Shown: positions 38,136 to 44,710 of the stretch, in pieces
How positions within the stretch are numbered: position 1 is the stretch's first letter
Layout: the number at the start of each line of letters is the position of its first letter
DNA from: Chrysomallon squamiferum
Taxonomy: Eukaryota; Mollusca; Gastropoda; Neomphalida; Peltospiridae
Assembly: GCA_012295275.1 (NCBI GenBank)
Contig: CM022665.1
Span: forward strand, 48,102,564 to 48,166,563
Direction of reading: 5' to 3'
Length of the DNA stretch: 64,000 nucleotides
Made by a program: the position numbers and the translations under genes
Notes under the pieces: model-generated
What the model saw: the letters and a program-made list of their open reading frames with translations, nothing else
The model's database searches: none
What the model was told of the DNA's origin: nothing

Positions 38136-40654
38136 ATACAGACAGCACTGTTTTGCAATAATGTTTCAGAATTGCCCAAGGGCATCTGTCTCAGAGATAT
38201 TCATATTGATTTTGTAATCATTTCCAAAATTACTTTTTTTTTTTTCCTTTTCATTATTATTACTATTATTTATTTATATAATTATTATTATTAATTTTTT
38301 TTTTTTCCATAAATGATTTCTTTGTTCTAATTAATGCAAATGTTGTTTTTAGGTTTAATATTTTAAATAACCCAGATTATTTATATCCTTTTATATAAAT
38401 TTTAAAAGACATATTTACAGCAATATATTTAGATGGTAACATATACATTTAACTTACAGGTGCACATATATTCACTATACATCTTCTGTAAAACCTTCAA
38501 TACACATTTTAACATTCATTTCACTGAACAACTGTAATTATTTTTAATCAGCAGTTGTTTTGTTTGTTTTTTTAAATTTATACTCATTCATTGTCATTAT
38601 ATTTAAATAATCATCAAAAATGTTTTGAATATATTTTGTTAGTGATTATTAAAATGTAGATTAATTCAGAAGAAATGTCTAGTTCAGATAAAATCATTTC
38701 AGCAAATTGCAGAGTAACTCAGAAATAGGCTGTTGGAAAAAAAACATCACATTATTATAAAATTATTGTAAACTTCACTCAACAGAATTGATTAACCAGT
38801 TCAATTAGGTTAAACAATAACACAGTTATTAACTGTGAGAAATATGAGATAGTCATTTCTATTTTGTGAAAAACTCAAATTATCTGGTATGAAGAATGTG
38901 TGAAAACCTTTGTCTGAAGATATTTGATCTCTATTTTCACACATCTGCTTCCAGACTCTGTTCACGTGTGCAGAAAACAGTCCATTTTTCTTCCGGTTCA
39001 CATTTCATAAACAGAATATTTTACTTTTACTGTCACTGTCAATTCTACATGCACGAAACACATATAGTGCAACAGCACTGCCTTCATTACATAAAAATAA
39101 ATCTACAGAATGACTGTTTAAATTTAACTCAACAAGTTTTAATATCATGAGTCATACACTGCATAATAAAAAGAAAACGCTATTACACGTTCTGATTGCA
39201 CCAAGCAGCAACAAGTTTTTATTTGTGTGTGTACGATTCTGTTTCAAACGAGTGGCTTCACAGCCTTAGAAACTTTCACAGAGAACTGACTAGAAAGGAA
39301 ACTAATGTTTTCATGTCACACATTTGGAATTTCTTGGTACTTCAGCAAATATTTGACTGATATATGTGGAGCAACATTTTTTTTTTTTTGTAAAAATGAG
39401 AATTATGTTTTTTCACAGATTTTCATCAAATTATTAATCTATAACTTTATAAAAAATAAAAATTAAATATAAAGTTAATTTCTTTTTTATCTTGCAGTTC
39501 AACCAAAAATAGCAAATTAATAAGAATTTTTTTAAAACACCAAATATATAAAAATTATATATATGTAAAAAAATTAATAAATAATATTATCAGGTAATTT
39601 TGTTTTATGCCCTATCAGCAGGTTTAGTCAATATTTTGCTATGACTTGTTGTTTTGCAACCAGTGAAAAAAAAAGATCACATGAAACTGTCTAAACTCAC
39701 TTGTCAAATCAATCAGTTTCTCCTATTTGATGTCATCTCACCAGTTTATGATTCATTCACTAGTTTTTGTCAAAAAAGTTCATGAAAAAACTTTTAAAAC
39801 ACCAAAAATCACTGTTATAGGTCCTTCAGTGGAATGTAAAAAAGTGTTATGAGAAATTATTAAAAATAATAATGAAAAAATATTTCTTTTTAAAAAAATC
39901 TGCTACTTTGATTAAAACACAAGAATTATATTTCATTTTCAGCAAGTAAAAGGAAGCAGATGAACGTGGAAAGCCACATCATCAATGAGGAGGTAAAACT
40001 ACATGAGATGCAGACATCTGAATTAAAAGCAGAACAACAAAATATTTAATAAAACATCTGGTTTAGATACCTAAACTAAACGAATATAACAGAAATAATT
40101 TTAAATTTACTAAACTGGAAAAACTAAATATTTTGATTTAATATATGGCAGGGGTGGAGAAAAAATATGGGTAACTGTTAAAACCACTGGAATAACTAAT
40201 ACTCACTTTACTCTCATTACATGATTATTATACAAAAATTGTTTCAATATTTAGACTTGGTGTGGCGACTGCATATTTATCCTGTTTCTTTGTTTGTCTT
40301 TTTTAATCAGTGTCATCATGACCCTGAATAATCTTATAAAATTAAATTTTACCTTTAAAAGTGACGTTACCAGGACGTTTTGGGACGTATTTCCTCTATG
40401 ACTGTGTAAAATGCACGTGCCTATCATCAGACGGAAAAATTAAGAAACAACAATCGAGTCGATTCATTTCATATTACAACGAAATTTAACGACAGAACAC
40501 ACCAATATCGCCTATACTTTATCAGTAGTTGTGTATATGTTACTTATGATATAAGATACCAATCATCTCCGACTGCTTCAACAGTTTTAAACAAAATCCA
40601 GGCTATTCATTACTCACCTGGAGGGCTTGAGCTAGAACTGTCAAGGTCCGCCAT
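3350..40654 (-). CDS. MAP7: MAP7/ensconsin-family microtubule-associated protein, 15 coding exons (whole gene span)
   Basis: Exons with compatible GT-AG sites and phases were chained by hand: 40618-40654, 29725-30084, 28119-28360, 25513-25798, 21140-21268, 19276-19506, 17237-17469, 15311-15388, 12846-13198, 11436-11616, 10523-10627, 9870-9923, 7983-about 9128, 4160-4398 and 3350-3378. The product is about 1233 residues if one extra base in exon 13 is discounted. Domains in order: a Glu/Arg-rich coiled coil at about 133-235 (the microtubule-binding N-terminal domain of the family); a basic Ser/Thr/Pro region to about 600; the MAP7 coiled coil at about 610-755, with AEHRRLAREKAE and ending in ERKKRLEMIMKRVK, as in vertebrate MAP7; an acidic repeat region; and a C-terminal FEEIIDL plus PTPFIAFEE tail, also found in MAP7. 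Family members bind microtubules and recruit kinesin-1. Orthology to one vertebrate paralogue (MAP7, MAP7D1-3) cannot be decided here. Confidence 0.88.
3700..4155. repeat. Tandem array next to MAP7 exon 14 donor, about 25-bp unit
   Basis: About 18 degenerate copies of GTACAGTTGTGTAATATGGA plus GCT. The array starts within 5 bp of the exon 14 donor; the first intronic bases after the GT (TACACAGCTCC on the minus strand) are the repeated motif. The minus-strand frame through it is open because units are often multiples of three. Confidence 0.88.
4160..4398 (-). CDS. MAP7: MAP7 exon 14 (conserved C-terminal tail)
   Basis: The acceptor is ATAATTTCAG and the donor is ATCCCAG followed by GTTTGTAC, phase 2 to 1. 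The peptide includes VTHGNDFEEIIDLSVSNKTV and SSPTPFIAFEEKTSSRQDIP. Vertebrate MAP7 has FEEIINL, then NPILAFDDE, close to its C terminus, in the same order and spacing. Its intron side is followed by about 18 copies of a 25-bp repeat. Confidence 0.88.
4399..7575. other. MAP7 intron 13, distal part
   Basis: AT-rich sequence without a supported exon. It holds microsatellite-like (TA)n and T/A runs at 5945-6020 and 6900-6950 and an 18-bp direct repeat at 6385-6420. An ATCTATATATAT hairpin-like stretch at 5945-6020 is the source of a spurious minus-strand frame. Confidence 0.6.
7580..7995. repeat. Tandem copies of MAP7 exon 13 donor junction
   Basis: Four copies, spaced 112-146 bp, of the junction that reads CTCACCTAGAATC...TTCTTGAGAGGAGT on the plus strand: the true donor boundary at 7983 and copies at about 7871, 7732 and 7586. 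Each keeps GATTCTAG followed by GTGAG on the minus strand, that is, exon end plus a functional-looking donor. Confidence 0.85.
7983..9128 (-). CDS. MAP7: MAP7 exon 13 (acidic repeat region, with an internal frameshift)
   Basis: Two overlapping open frames together make one exon of about 381 codons. Upstream part: VKTP-like STPKFHSPLLQHLVES and PKFKSPILQSLLGKNKQ, two related F-x-SP-x-LQ-x-L motifs, then an acidic stretch. From about 8530 to 8300 it contains seven 10-residue repeats of type SNIEHKDSEM. In one unit (8358-8362) the spelling CAATAGTTAGAC replaces CAATATTAGAC. That single extra base shifts the frame and gives a stop at 8355-8357. The other frame then continues to the donor TCTAG followed by GTGAGT at 7983. 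The 5' edge is uncertain: acceptors at 9104 or 9128 both keep phase 0. Confidence 0.78.
8300..8530 (-). repeat. 30-bp coding repeat in MAP7 exon 13
   Basis: Seven or more units of 30 bp encoding SNIEHKDSEM, with variants SDIEHKESEM and SDIELKHSEM. Repeat-length change by whole units keeps the frame. The unit at 8350-8370 has one extra base. Confidence 0.9.
9160..9485. repeat. 39-bp tandem array at the 5' edge of MAP7 exon 13
   Basis: About six copies of ATTAACTGATAGAAGTCTGG plus TTCTAATAAAACAACAAAC. On the minus strand each unit carries TTTTATTAG, an acceptor-like end, followed by AACCAG. A further copy at 9240-9262 repeats GCCAAGTCAGTGAA, the sequence at the true exon edge, so the array includes exon-border sequence. 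It obscures the real acceptor. Confidence 0.85.
9870..9923 (-). CDS. MAP7: MAP7 exon 12 (end of MAP7 domain)
   Basis: An 18-codon exon, phase 0 to 0, reading RLEMIMKRVKTDGSESPK. The acceptor is TTATTTCAG and the donor is CCAAAG followed by GTAAAT. The RLE-x-IMKR sequence is the conserved end of the MAP7 domain, which makes this tiny exon secure despite its length. Confidence 0.9.
9924..10522. other. MAP7 intron 11
   Basis: Plain AT-rich intron. Poly-T tracts at 10230-10285 lie on the plus strand. Nothing else recognisable. Confidence 0.6.
10523..10627 (-). CDS. MAP7: MAP7 exon 11 (MAP7 domain coiled coil)
   Basis: A 35-codon exon, phase 0 to 0, with acceptor CTATTTATAG and donor AAGAAG followed by GTGTGT. 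The peptide is REEAERLEKERQERKIREEE followed by ERLERKK. It runs directly into the RLEMIMKR motif of exon 12, reproducing the ERKKRLEEIMKR block of vertebrate MAP7 across an intron. Confidence 0.9.
10640..11430. repeat. Two adjoining tandem arrays filling MAP7 intron 10
   Basis: 10640-10890: units of about 45 bp with CATTAATAAAACACACATAT. 10895-11430: about ten units of 50 bp with TAATAAACAAAACAAGGTGA followed by AATTGTATAAAAACTCAAAG. The second array ends 20 bp from the exon 10 donor and its unit blends into the donor context. Confidence 0.88.
11436..11616 (-). CDS. MAP7: MAP7 exon 10 (MAP7 domain coiled coil)
   Basis: The exon encodes about residues 650-710, a continuous Glu/Arg/Gln helix with RRQEEEILQLAEEARRAEEE and EERLAAAIAAEEQRRREEAE. 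The acceptor is TTGTAACAG and the donor is AAAGCT followed by GTAAGT, phase 2 to 0. Arrays abut it on both sides: a 63-bp repeat carrying copies of its acceptor upstream, and a 50-bp repeat downstream. Confidence 0.92.
11617..11825. repeat. 63-bp tandem array copying the MAP7 exon 10 acceptor
   Basis: Three further copies of the acceptor TTGTGTTGTAACAG are spaced exactly 63 bp (boundaries about 11679, 11742, 11801; the last spacing is 59). The true boundary is 11616. As 63 is a multiple of three, long spurious frames occur here. Confidence 0.88.
12085..12850. repeat. About 76-bp tandem array copying the MAP7 exon 9 donor
   Basis: Nine extra copies of GAGAG followed by GTGAGT (minus strand), with boundaries at about 12098, 12201, 12278, 12354, 12429, 12506, 12583, 12660 and 12769, besides the true donor at 12846. 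Units also hold TATAAAACGTACTTATCTCT and CACTAGTATGTGTGAGTA. Confidence 0.9.
12846..13198 (-). CDS. MAP7: MAP7 exon 9 (Ala/Ser-rich linker and start of MAP7 domain)
   Basis: The acceptor is TTAACATTGCAG and the donor is GAGAG followed by GTGAGT, phase 0 to 2. The first two thirds are Pro/Ala/Ser-rich. The last third, LEYKAKLAEHRRLAREKAER, is the hallmark start of the MAP7 domain (compare the vertebrate pattern of Arg-Leu-Ala-Arg-Glu in the same place). In relatives this second coiled coil binds the kinesin-1 heavy chain. Nine near-copies of the donor lie in the following intron. Confidence 0.92.
13199..15310. other. MAP7 intron 8
   Basis: AT-rich intron with (TTA)n/(TAA)n microsatellites at 14099-14190 and 14588-14735 and a TATATA-rich stretch at 14995-15135. 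No exon with matching phases was found. Confidence 0.65.
15311..15388 (-). CDS. MAP7: MAP7 exon 8 (short linker exon)
   Basis: A 26-codon exon, phase 0 to 0, found by reading between exons 7 and 9. The acceptor is ATGTTGTTACAG and the donor is GCCAGAAAG followed by GTTTGTTC. It reads STSRLSRQPAPRKAYSTTNL followed by STVARK. It is a frame-neutral cassette, so alternative skipping is possible. Confidence 0.8.
15505..16035. repeat. About 40-bp tandem array in MAP7 intron 7
   Basis: About a dozen copies of GTGTGAACTAACCAGACAGA plus TGTGTGATTTGTTTACTAAT. It begins about 115 bp from exon 8 and does not include splice-site sequence. Confidence 0.85.
16036..17236. other. MAP7 intron 7, remainder
   Basis: AT-rich, with (AAAT)n at 16865-16920 and again at 17160-17205. 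Nothing coding seen. Confidence 0.6.
17237..17469 (-). CDS. MAP7: MAP7 exon 7 (linker)
   Basis: The acceptor is GATCATTGTAG and the donor is AGCAAG followed by GTCAGT, phase 1 to 0. It encodes ADRPERSRAKLTRKSLPATP, then an acidic DDNKENSETSEENKST stretch, then GGRVNRHTFERLSTPKHVRG. The mixed-charge, proline-rich composition fits the central region of MAP7 proteins. The reverse strand is also open here, but only this strand has matching splice sites and phases. Confidence 0.87.
17470..19275. other. MAP7 intron 6 with a 45-bp array and (TC)n/(CA)n tracts
   Basis: 17880-18300 holds degenerate units of TATCCTGTCCAAATTAAATC. (TC)n at 18627-18662 and (CT)n at 19207-19237 are followed by CA-rich sequence. 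A short segment at 18921-18936 reproduces the exon 6 donor (GTATCTCGAG followed by GTACA on the minus strand). Confidence 0.7.
19276..19506 (-). CDS. MAP7: MAP7 exon 6 (linker)
   Basis: A 77-codon symmetric phase-1 exon. The acceptor is CCCCACTCCAG and the donor is CTCGAG followed by GTACACAC. The peptide includes LNTIPEGRRSFLASATTATT and VKLRESKPPRKPRPASVATS; it is basic and Pro/Ser/Thr-rich, as expected for the disordered linker between the two coiled coils. The exon stands out by its CpG density. A copy of its last 12 bases plus donor occurs at 18921-18936. Confidence 0.87.
19507..21139. repeat. MAP7 intron 5, ending in a 19-bp tandem array
   Basis: 20930-21105 holds about ten copies of AAACCAAATGAGGAATTTT. 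The rest is AT-rich with A runs and no exon signal. Confidence 0.75.
21140..21268 (-). CDS. MAP7: MAP7 exon 5 (linker)
   Basis: A 43-codon exon, phase 1 to 1, with acceptor TTGTTGATTTAG and donor CTCG followed by GTAAGC. It contains NPPSRHMSVSTSVLYHKRNS and TLSNRPESVLG, a basic Ser-rich linker without a recognisable fold. Exons 5 and 6 are both flanked by phase-1 introns, so either could be skipped without a frame change. Confidence 0.85.
21269..22960. other. MAP7 intron 4, first part
   Basis: Very AT-rich, with T homopolymers at 21983-22009 and 22309-22330 and TA-rich stretches. No gene. Confidence 0.6.
22965..24010. repeat. About 59-bp tandem array in MAP7 intron 4
   Basis: Sixteen or so degenerate units of the type TTAGTTTTACAGTTCATACT followed by AACCCTTATTTAAACTAGCT and TAATACCACTTTTACA. 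It decays gradually past 23700. Confidence 0.88.
24011..25512. other. MAP7 intron 4, last part
   Basis: Non-repetitive in 24550-25020. The 104-codon plus-strand frame at 24543 matches nothing recognised and lacks splice or start context. (TA)n at 25240-25261. No supported feature. Confidence 0.5.
25513..25798 (-). CDS. MAP7: MAP7 exon 4 (end of first coiled coil, basic linker)
   Basis: It begins LRRETIVQKSQRVARYEQWK, the end of the coiled coil, then GFGSRTPRDICQPLERPKRS, a Gly-Phe-Gly-Ser-x-Thr-Pro-Arg stretch like the segment that follows the first coiled coil in ensconsins (family recollection). The acceptor is TGTGTTTTCAG and the donor is TCGG followed by GTAGGT, phase 0 to 1. GC content is far above that of the flanking introns. 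Four degenerate copies of the acceptor plus the first codons lie upstream in the intron (boundaries near 25955, 26060, 26200 and 26327). Confidence 0.9.
25799..26640. repeat. Irregular TTTAGTATA array with copies of MAP7 exon 4 acceptor
   Basis: A higher-order repeat: runs of TTTAGTATATTTAGTACA alternate with a block TATTGTCTCCCTGCGAAGCT plus GAAAACACACAACAC, which is the start of exon 4 together with its acceptor. Copies decay with distance from the exon (boundaries 25955, 26060, 26200, 26327). Confidence 0.88.
26641..27690. other. MAP7 intron 3, middle part
   Basis: A diverged duplication, 26680-26810 versus 26825-26970 (shared GCACAT...AGAACAGGAAAAACTTAACAT spaced about 160 bp), then plain AT-rich sequence. 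No exon. Confidence 0.55.
27690..28095. repeat. CTAGTATTT tandem array beside MAP7 exon 3
   Basis: Units of 16-32 bp, TATTTCTAGTATTTATTGAC, end 25 bp from the exon 3 donor. Confidence 0.85.
28119..28360 (-). CDS. MAP7: MAP7 exon 3 (N-terminal microtubule-binding coiled coil)
   Basis: The exon encodes residues 133-213, a highly charged helix beginning DPARREKEKEREERVRITRE and continuing through RRHKMEEMRRREIERR. This is the composition and position of the N-terminal coiled coil by which MAP7 proteins lie along the microtubule. The acceptor is TTGTTCGCAG and the donor is CGG followed by GTTTGTTA; the exon goes from phase 1 to phase 0. It is flanked on its 3' side by a CTAGTATTT-type repeat array. 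Confidence 0.92.
28390..29110. repeat. Two higher-order arrays in MAP7 intron 2
   Basis: 28390-28795: about 100-bp units combining ACACACATATATACAC, (CTA)n and CTTAGTTCTTACAGTATTAA. 28870-29110: units with AACAACTCTACCACACTGAT and TACAAAATTACTAAATGAAT. No splice-site copies. Confidence 0.8.
29725..30084 (-). CDS. MAP7: MAP7 exon 2 (Ser/Thr-rich N-terminal region)
   Basis: The acceptor TTTTTTCAG precedes ATACACAATATC, and the donor is AAAAG followed by GTAACT, phase 1 to phase 1. It encodes about residues 13-132, a polar low-complexity segment (for example SARRMTSGLDSPRSVSMDSP) ahead of the coiled coil, probably disordered. The final 3' part of this exon with its donor is present a second time 63 bp further into the intron (donor at 29662), in frame, so a form 21 residues longer is possible. 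Confidence 0.88.
33510..34700. repeat. 61-bp tandem satellite with internal inverted repeat, about 20 copies
   Basis: Each unit contains CTGACAGGAGATTTGATCCT followed by GTGTCCTGTCAG: nine-base arms CTGACAGGA and TCCTGTCAG around a 14-base spacer. Each unit is followed by AAGAATCACTGACAGAACTA and AGAAATAGC. The copies are very similar, which suggests recent or homogenised amplification. Confidence 0.9.
36230..36475. repeat. About 120-bp repeat, two full copies plus a partial
   Basis: The block CAGTTCTACATTTCTTAACT through GACAGACTGATAGCCTCTGT is repeated nearly exactly, then again in diverged form to 36570 with (GATA)n expansion. Confidence 0.85.
40618..40654 (-). CDS. MAP7: MAP7 exon 1 (start codon)
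   Basis: The exon encodes MADLDSSSSSPP and ends in phase 1 at CCAG followed by the strong donor GTGAGTAA. It is the first in-frame start, and a CpG-rich stretch with a CRE palindrome lies just upstream. The leftover G joins AT of exon 2 to make Asp. The next coding exon is more than 10 kb away. The exon is too short to show up as a long open frame. Confidence 0.85.
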
Positions 40655-40740
40655 TTTTGCATGACGTCACCTCCTTTAACGGAAGTCGGGTGGAAATTAG
40701 TCATGCGGACCTATACTTTTTGTTTTACGGCTCATAAAAA
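40655..40740 (-). promoter_or_regulatory. Probable MAP7 promoter with CRE and ETS-type sites
   Basis: A full CRE palindrome TGACGTCA at 40662-40669 and an ETS-type CGGAAGT at 40680-40686 lie 8 and 26 bp upstream of the ATG, in a locally GC-richer stretch. CRE plus ETS next to the start is typical of TATA-less animal promoters. The transcription start cannot be placed from sequence alone. Confidence 0.45.
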
Positions 40741-41118
40741 TTTTCAAGTATTAATTTATTATTTATTCTGAGACAAATTATTGTTTCATAATTAATAACA
40801 GGTCAACTAGAAATTTCATAGACTGCAATGACTGCAAATATTTCGTTTTAAACAGGAACCGTTACTCCTGTTTGATTAACATTTTTCTTAACGAGTTATT
40901 TAACTTACTCCTTTTCAAAAATTAAACGCGAAAAATTAATTCGTTTTATTTATTCTTGTTATTATTTATTAGATATTGTTTAAAATAATTTCAGTAATTT
41001 ATTTTTTATTAAGATTGTAATGAAATAATATAAAGGGCAGGAGGTGCACAGCTAAATCTCTCCCTCTCGTTCTCTTTCACACACACACACGATATGCAAT
41101 TTGCAATAAACTGTCGGC

Positions 41119-41164
<46 letters not shown>

Positions 41165-42030
41165 TTTTACTGTCTTTCTGTAACGAATTTTCAATGTAAA
41201 ATTATATATATATTTAATTCATTTATTTATACCAGTTTTTTTTTTTTTACATCTTATGGTAATGGATCTATTACGTGCAATTTCACACACTGACAGCGAA
41301 GCATGTTCCACACAGATTTTCACAAACCAGCACTGGAACGGGAGACAGGTTAATGAGAGCACCTTGAAATACTGATGCTATGCTTTATAATTATTTAAGT
41401 CAAATAACTGACTCAGTTTACCAATCTGAGTAAATCGTGATTCATAGCTGGTGATAGATGATTTGTTGACATTACTAAAATGGTATGTGGACAGTGAATT
41501 CTTTACATTCATTGAATGTGTGCAGAAATCACAGAATGACTAAAACTGACCTGTTATGAAATGTTGTAACCGTCACGTGATTTCCTGTTGTGTATTTATT
41601 TAGTATAGTTACGTAAATTAAAATAATGATTACCACCTATGAAAATAAACACAGCACTTATAATGTGTTTTTTTTTGTTTGTTTGTTTTTCTTATTTTTG
41701 TTTATTTATCTAAGTAACTTAAAATAATAATTACTTCCATTGTGAACAAAGACGGAATATTTGTAATTTTTATTTTAACCAAAGGTTACGATATAATGCA
41801 TTTAAAATATATTTTTTCATTTTAGTTTTAAAATTACTGTGCCAGAATAAAATTAAATAAATAAGTAAATAACTAACTAAATAAATAAATAAAATTCTTA
41901 TTCTTGCTTCTTCATATATTGTAATTTTGATTAAACTTGTATAATGAAATATATGGATCTGTTCAAAATTCCTGTTTATACGTTTGAAATTCGTTATATT
42001 TTATACATCTCTTTAAATAATTTCAAGTTT

Positions 42031-42064
<34 letters not shown>

Positions 42065-43281
42065 CAATGTTGTTTGTTATTGTAGTCGTTGTTATTATTG
42101 TTGTTGTTGTTATGATGATTTGTGTTGTTTGTGTCCTCGTTGTCGTTGTTGTATTTACACAGCTGAAGAGGATGAAACAGTCTATAACAAATGTAACACA
42201 GAATAGTTTCAGCTGTTAAAAATCGTGCTGATTCGATAACAGCTGTACTTTTATCAGATTTCTCGCAACCTGTTTAATGTGTGTGCGTGTGCGTGCGTGA
42301 GTGCGTGCGTGTGTTTATACACCTGATATCCGTGTTTACGGGACGAAGAGGGGGGGAAATCAATAAAATAAGAATTACTTTCATGAGTATATTCAAATAT
42401 CACAATAAATGTTACCTACTTGTTTACCTGTTTACTTATTTATATTGTTACAGTCAACCAGTCTGATTCTAGTCATCATTCCATTTTATTTGTTAATTTT
42501 TTTTTTTTTTTTTTAAATTATTTTTGATCTATTACTTTATTATTATTATCGTCATCATCATTATTATTATTATTAACGTTTTTTGTTGTTGTTTTTCTGG
42601 GTTTTTAAATATTTATTAAGTAATAGAAATGCTAGTAACATTAGCATTATAAATAGTAGCTGTAGTAACAGTTGTAATACTAGTAGTGATAGTAATAGTA
42701 GTACCAGCATTAGTTATAGCAGAAGTAGTGGTAATAGTAGTCGTGGTGGTAGTGGTAGTAGTAGTAGTAGCAGTAGTAGTAGTAGTAGTAGTAGTAATAG
42801 TAGTAGAAGTAGTAGTAAAAGTAGTAGTAGCTGCAGTTAATAATGGTAGCAGTTGTAGTAATGGTAATGGTGGTTTATGTAGTAGTTTGAGGTTGTTGTA
42901 GCAGCAGTAGCAGTGGTGGTAGTATTCGTAGATAGTGGTAGCAGTAGTATTATTATTAGTGGTGGTGGTAGTTTCAGGTAGTTGCAGCAGCAGTAGTAGT
43001 AGTAGTAGCAGAAGAGTAGCAGTAATAGAAATAGTAGAAGTGGTAGAAGTAGTTGTAGTACTAGCAATAGTTGTAGCTGTAGTAGTAGTAGTAAAAGCTA
43101 TATACACCAAACAACCTATTTAAATTAAATGTGTTTCTAGTTCACATTTACTGATACCTGTGACATGTCATTCTGGTATCTAGTAACAACTAAGTGACAT
43201 TTAAAACATTCGTGGGAATTAAGTCACGTGACAGTGTGAGGTGTGACAGGTGTCACTTCATTTCCACACAGCTGATTGAGA
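40741..43281. other. Intergenic, microsatellite-rich
   Basis: (AAT)n at 41119-41163, T homopolymer at 42033-42059, and a long imperfect (AGT)n tract at 42640-43095 that opens spurious Ser/Val/Thr frames on both strands. No gene seen. Confidence 0.65.
42640..43095. repeat. Imperfect (AGT)n trinucleotide tract
   Basis: About 450 bp of AGT/GGT/AGC triplets with interruptions. Because the period is three, several frames stay open on both strands; none has gene-like composition. Confidence 0.9.
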
Positions 43282-43347
43282 ATGTCCGTACAAACGTTTG
43301 TCTTTCTCATTTCATTGTGCCTTCTTCATCAAGTCCTGTCTATGAAG
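43282..43347 (+). CDS. Prokineticin-like A, exon 1 (signal peptide)
   Basis: 22 codons: MSVQTFVFLISLCLLHQVLS then MK. A hydrophobic core with a small residue at the end is a classic signal peptide. The donor AAG followed by GTACGTG is strong and leaves phase 0. The intron begins with several tandem copies of the last 15 exon bases plus donor. Confidence 0.75.
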
Positions 43348-44245
43348 GTACGTGTATCTTGCAGGTTTCAGTTTTAACAGTTGACAGCTCATGAAGTCCT
43401 TTCAATAGTGTGTGTGTGTGTGTGTGTAAGGTTTCCGTTATAAATAGTATACTGTTTACGAAGTCCTGACTATACAGGTGTGTATTTATGAAGTTCCAGT
43501 TATAAATAGTATACTATTCTATATATTCTTTCTGTGTACCTGTATATATGTGTGAGGTTTCAGTTATAAATAGTAAATTGTTCATTAAGTCCTTTCTAAG
43601 AAGGTGTGTGTATCTCTGAGATTTCAATTGTAACAGTACATTGTTCATAGAGTCCTTTCTATGCAGGTTTGTGCATATATGAAGTTTCCATTATAAACAG
43701 TAAATTGTTTCAGCAAATCCCTTTTCGATCTGTGACGTTTCAGTTATAAAAAGTAGTTTGTTCACTAAATCCTGGCTTTGAAAGTATCAGTGAGATTACA
43801 GGATTAAAAGAGCCGTTTTGACCTTTTTGAGTCGACCCTTTTACAAGTTTTCCCGGTAGAAATTTTAGATCCATTCCCTAATCATCAAAAATTATTGTGT
43901 AAAATCAGATTTACGAAAATAGTAAAATTTTATATCACATTTTTTAAACCAGCTCTTGTTAAATGTGATGTTGTTGTTTTATTAAATATTGGTTATGGAA
44001 AAGGATTTCTTCGTATTCTACCTTTTTTTCCATAAAGAAAAAATACTAATGTTCAGAGATTTTATTTTTTATTTTTTATTTTTTATTTTTTCCTTAATTG
44101 TAAAAGATGTCAAAGATGTCTGAACATGTTTCCTTTCAATTGCTTTTCACTCTAAAGGAAAATCAAAAAAAAAAAAAATATTAATAAATTATTAAATAAA
44201 ACGAAGTGTATAGTAATAATAATAATAATAATAATCATAATAATA

Positions 44246-44277
<32 letters not shown>

Positions 44278-44676
44278 AATGAATGAAATAAATATATAAT
44301 TTAAGTTGTATTTATGAAAACAAAGTCTGTTTAAATTTGAATTATGTTTTTCAGTGTTAATGATTTTAAAGTAATGTATGCTACATACTGTAGAGACACT
44401 TTACATCTGTACTCTGCTACTGACCCATAACGGTATCTAAAGCTAATATAAATGTTTTTGTGATAAAAAAGAAAGAAACAACAAGATGTATGTTTTGGTT
44501 GTGTGGGATGTGCATATGCGTTGTTCAGACGCTGGGAATTATAATAATAAAGAAAAAAAAATATATATATATAATATAAAAACAAATAACTAAAACTTAA
44601 AATAGATATTTTAACAAAAAACTGAAAATTTAAAATTCTTATTTTAAACAAACCACTGCCTTCTTCATAACAGTCT

Positions 44677-44710
<34 letters not shown>

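Larger units (their letters stand above)
30085..40617 (-). other. MAP7 intron 1 (about 10.5 kb)
   Basis: The phases of exons 1 and 2 join directly, so no coding exon is required here and none was found. The intron holds (AG)n at 30172-30240 and 30973-31011, 29-bp units with ATATAACTGGTATGAAACAC at 31190-31390, a 61-bp hairpin-forming array at 33510-34700, a 70-bp duplication at 35845-35990, a three-copy 120-bp repeat at 36230-36475 and (TTA)n at 38050-38135. It may contain enhancers or an alternative promoter, but I see no specific evidence. Confidence 0.65.

Noticed and set aside
42583-43123. Ser-, Val- and Thr-rich frames on both strands
   Set aside because: They lie in an imperfect (AGT)n tract whose period of three keeps all frames open.
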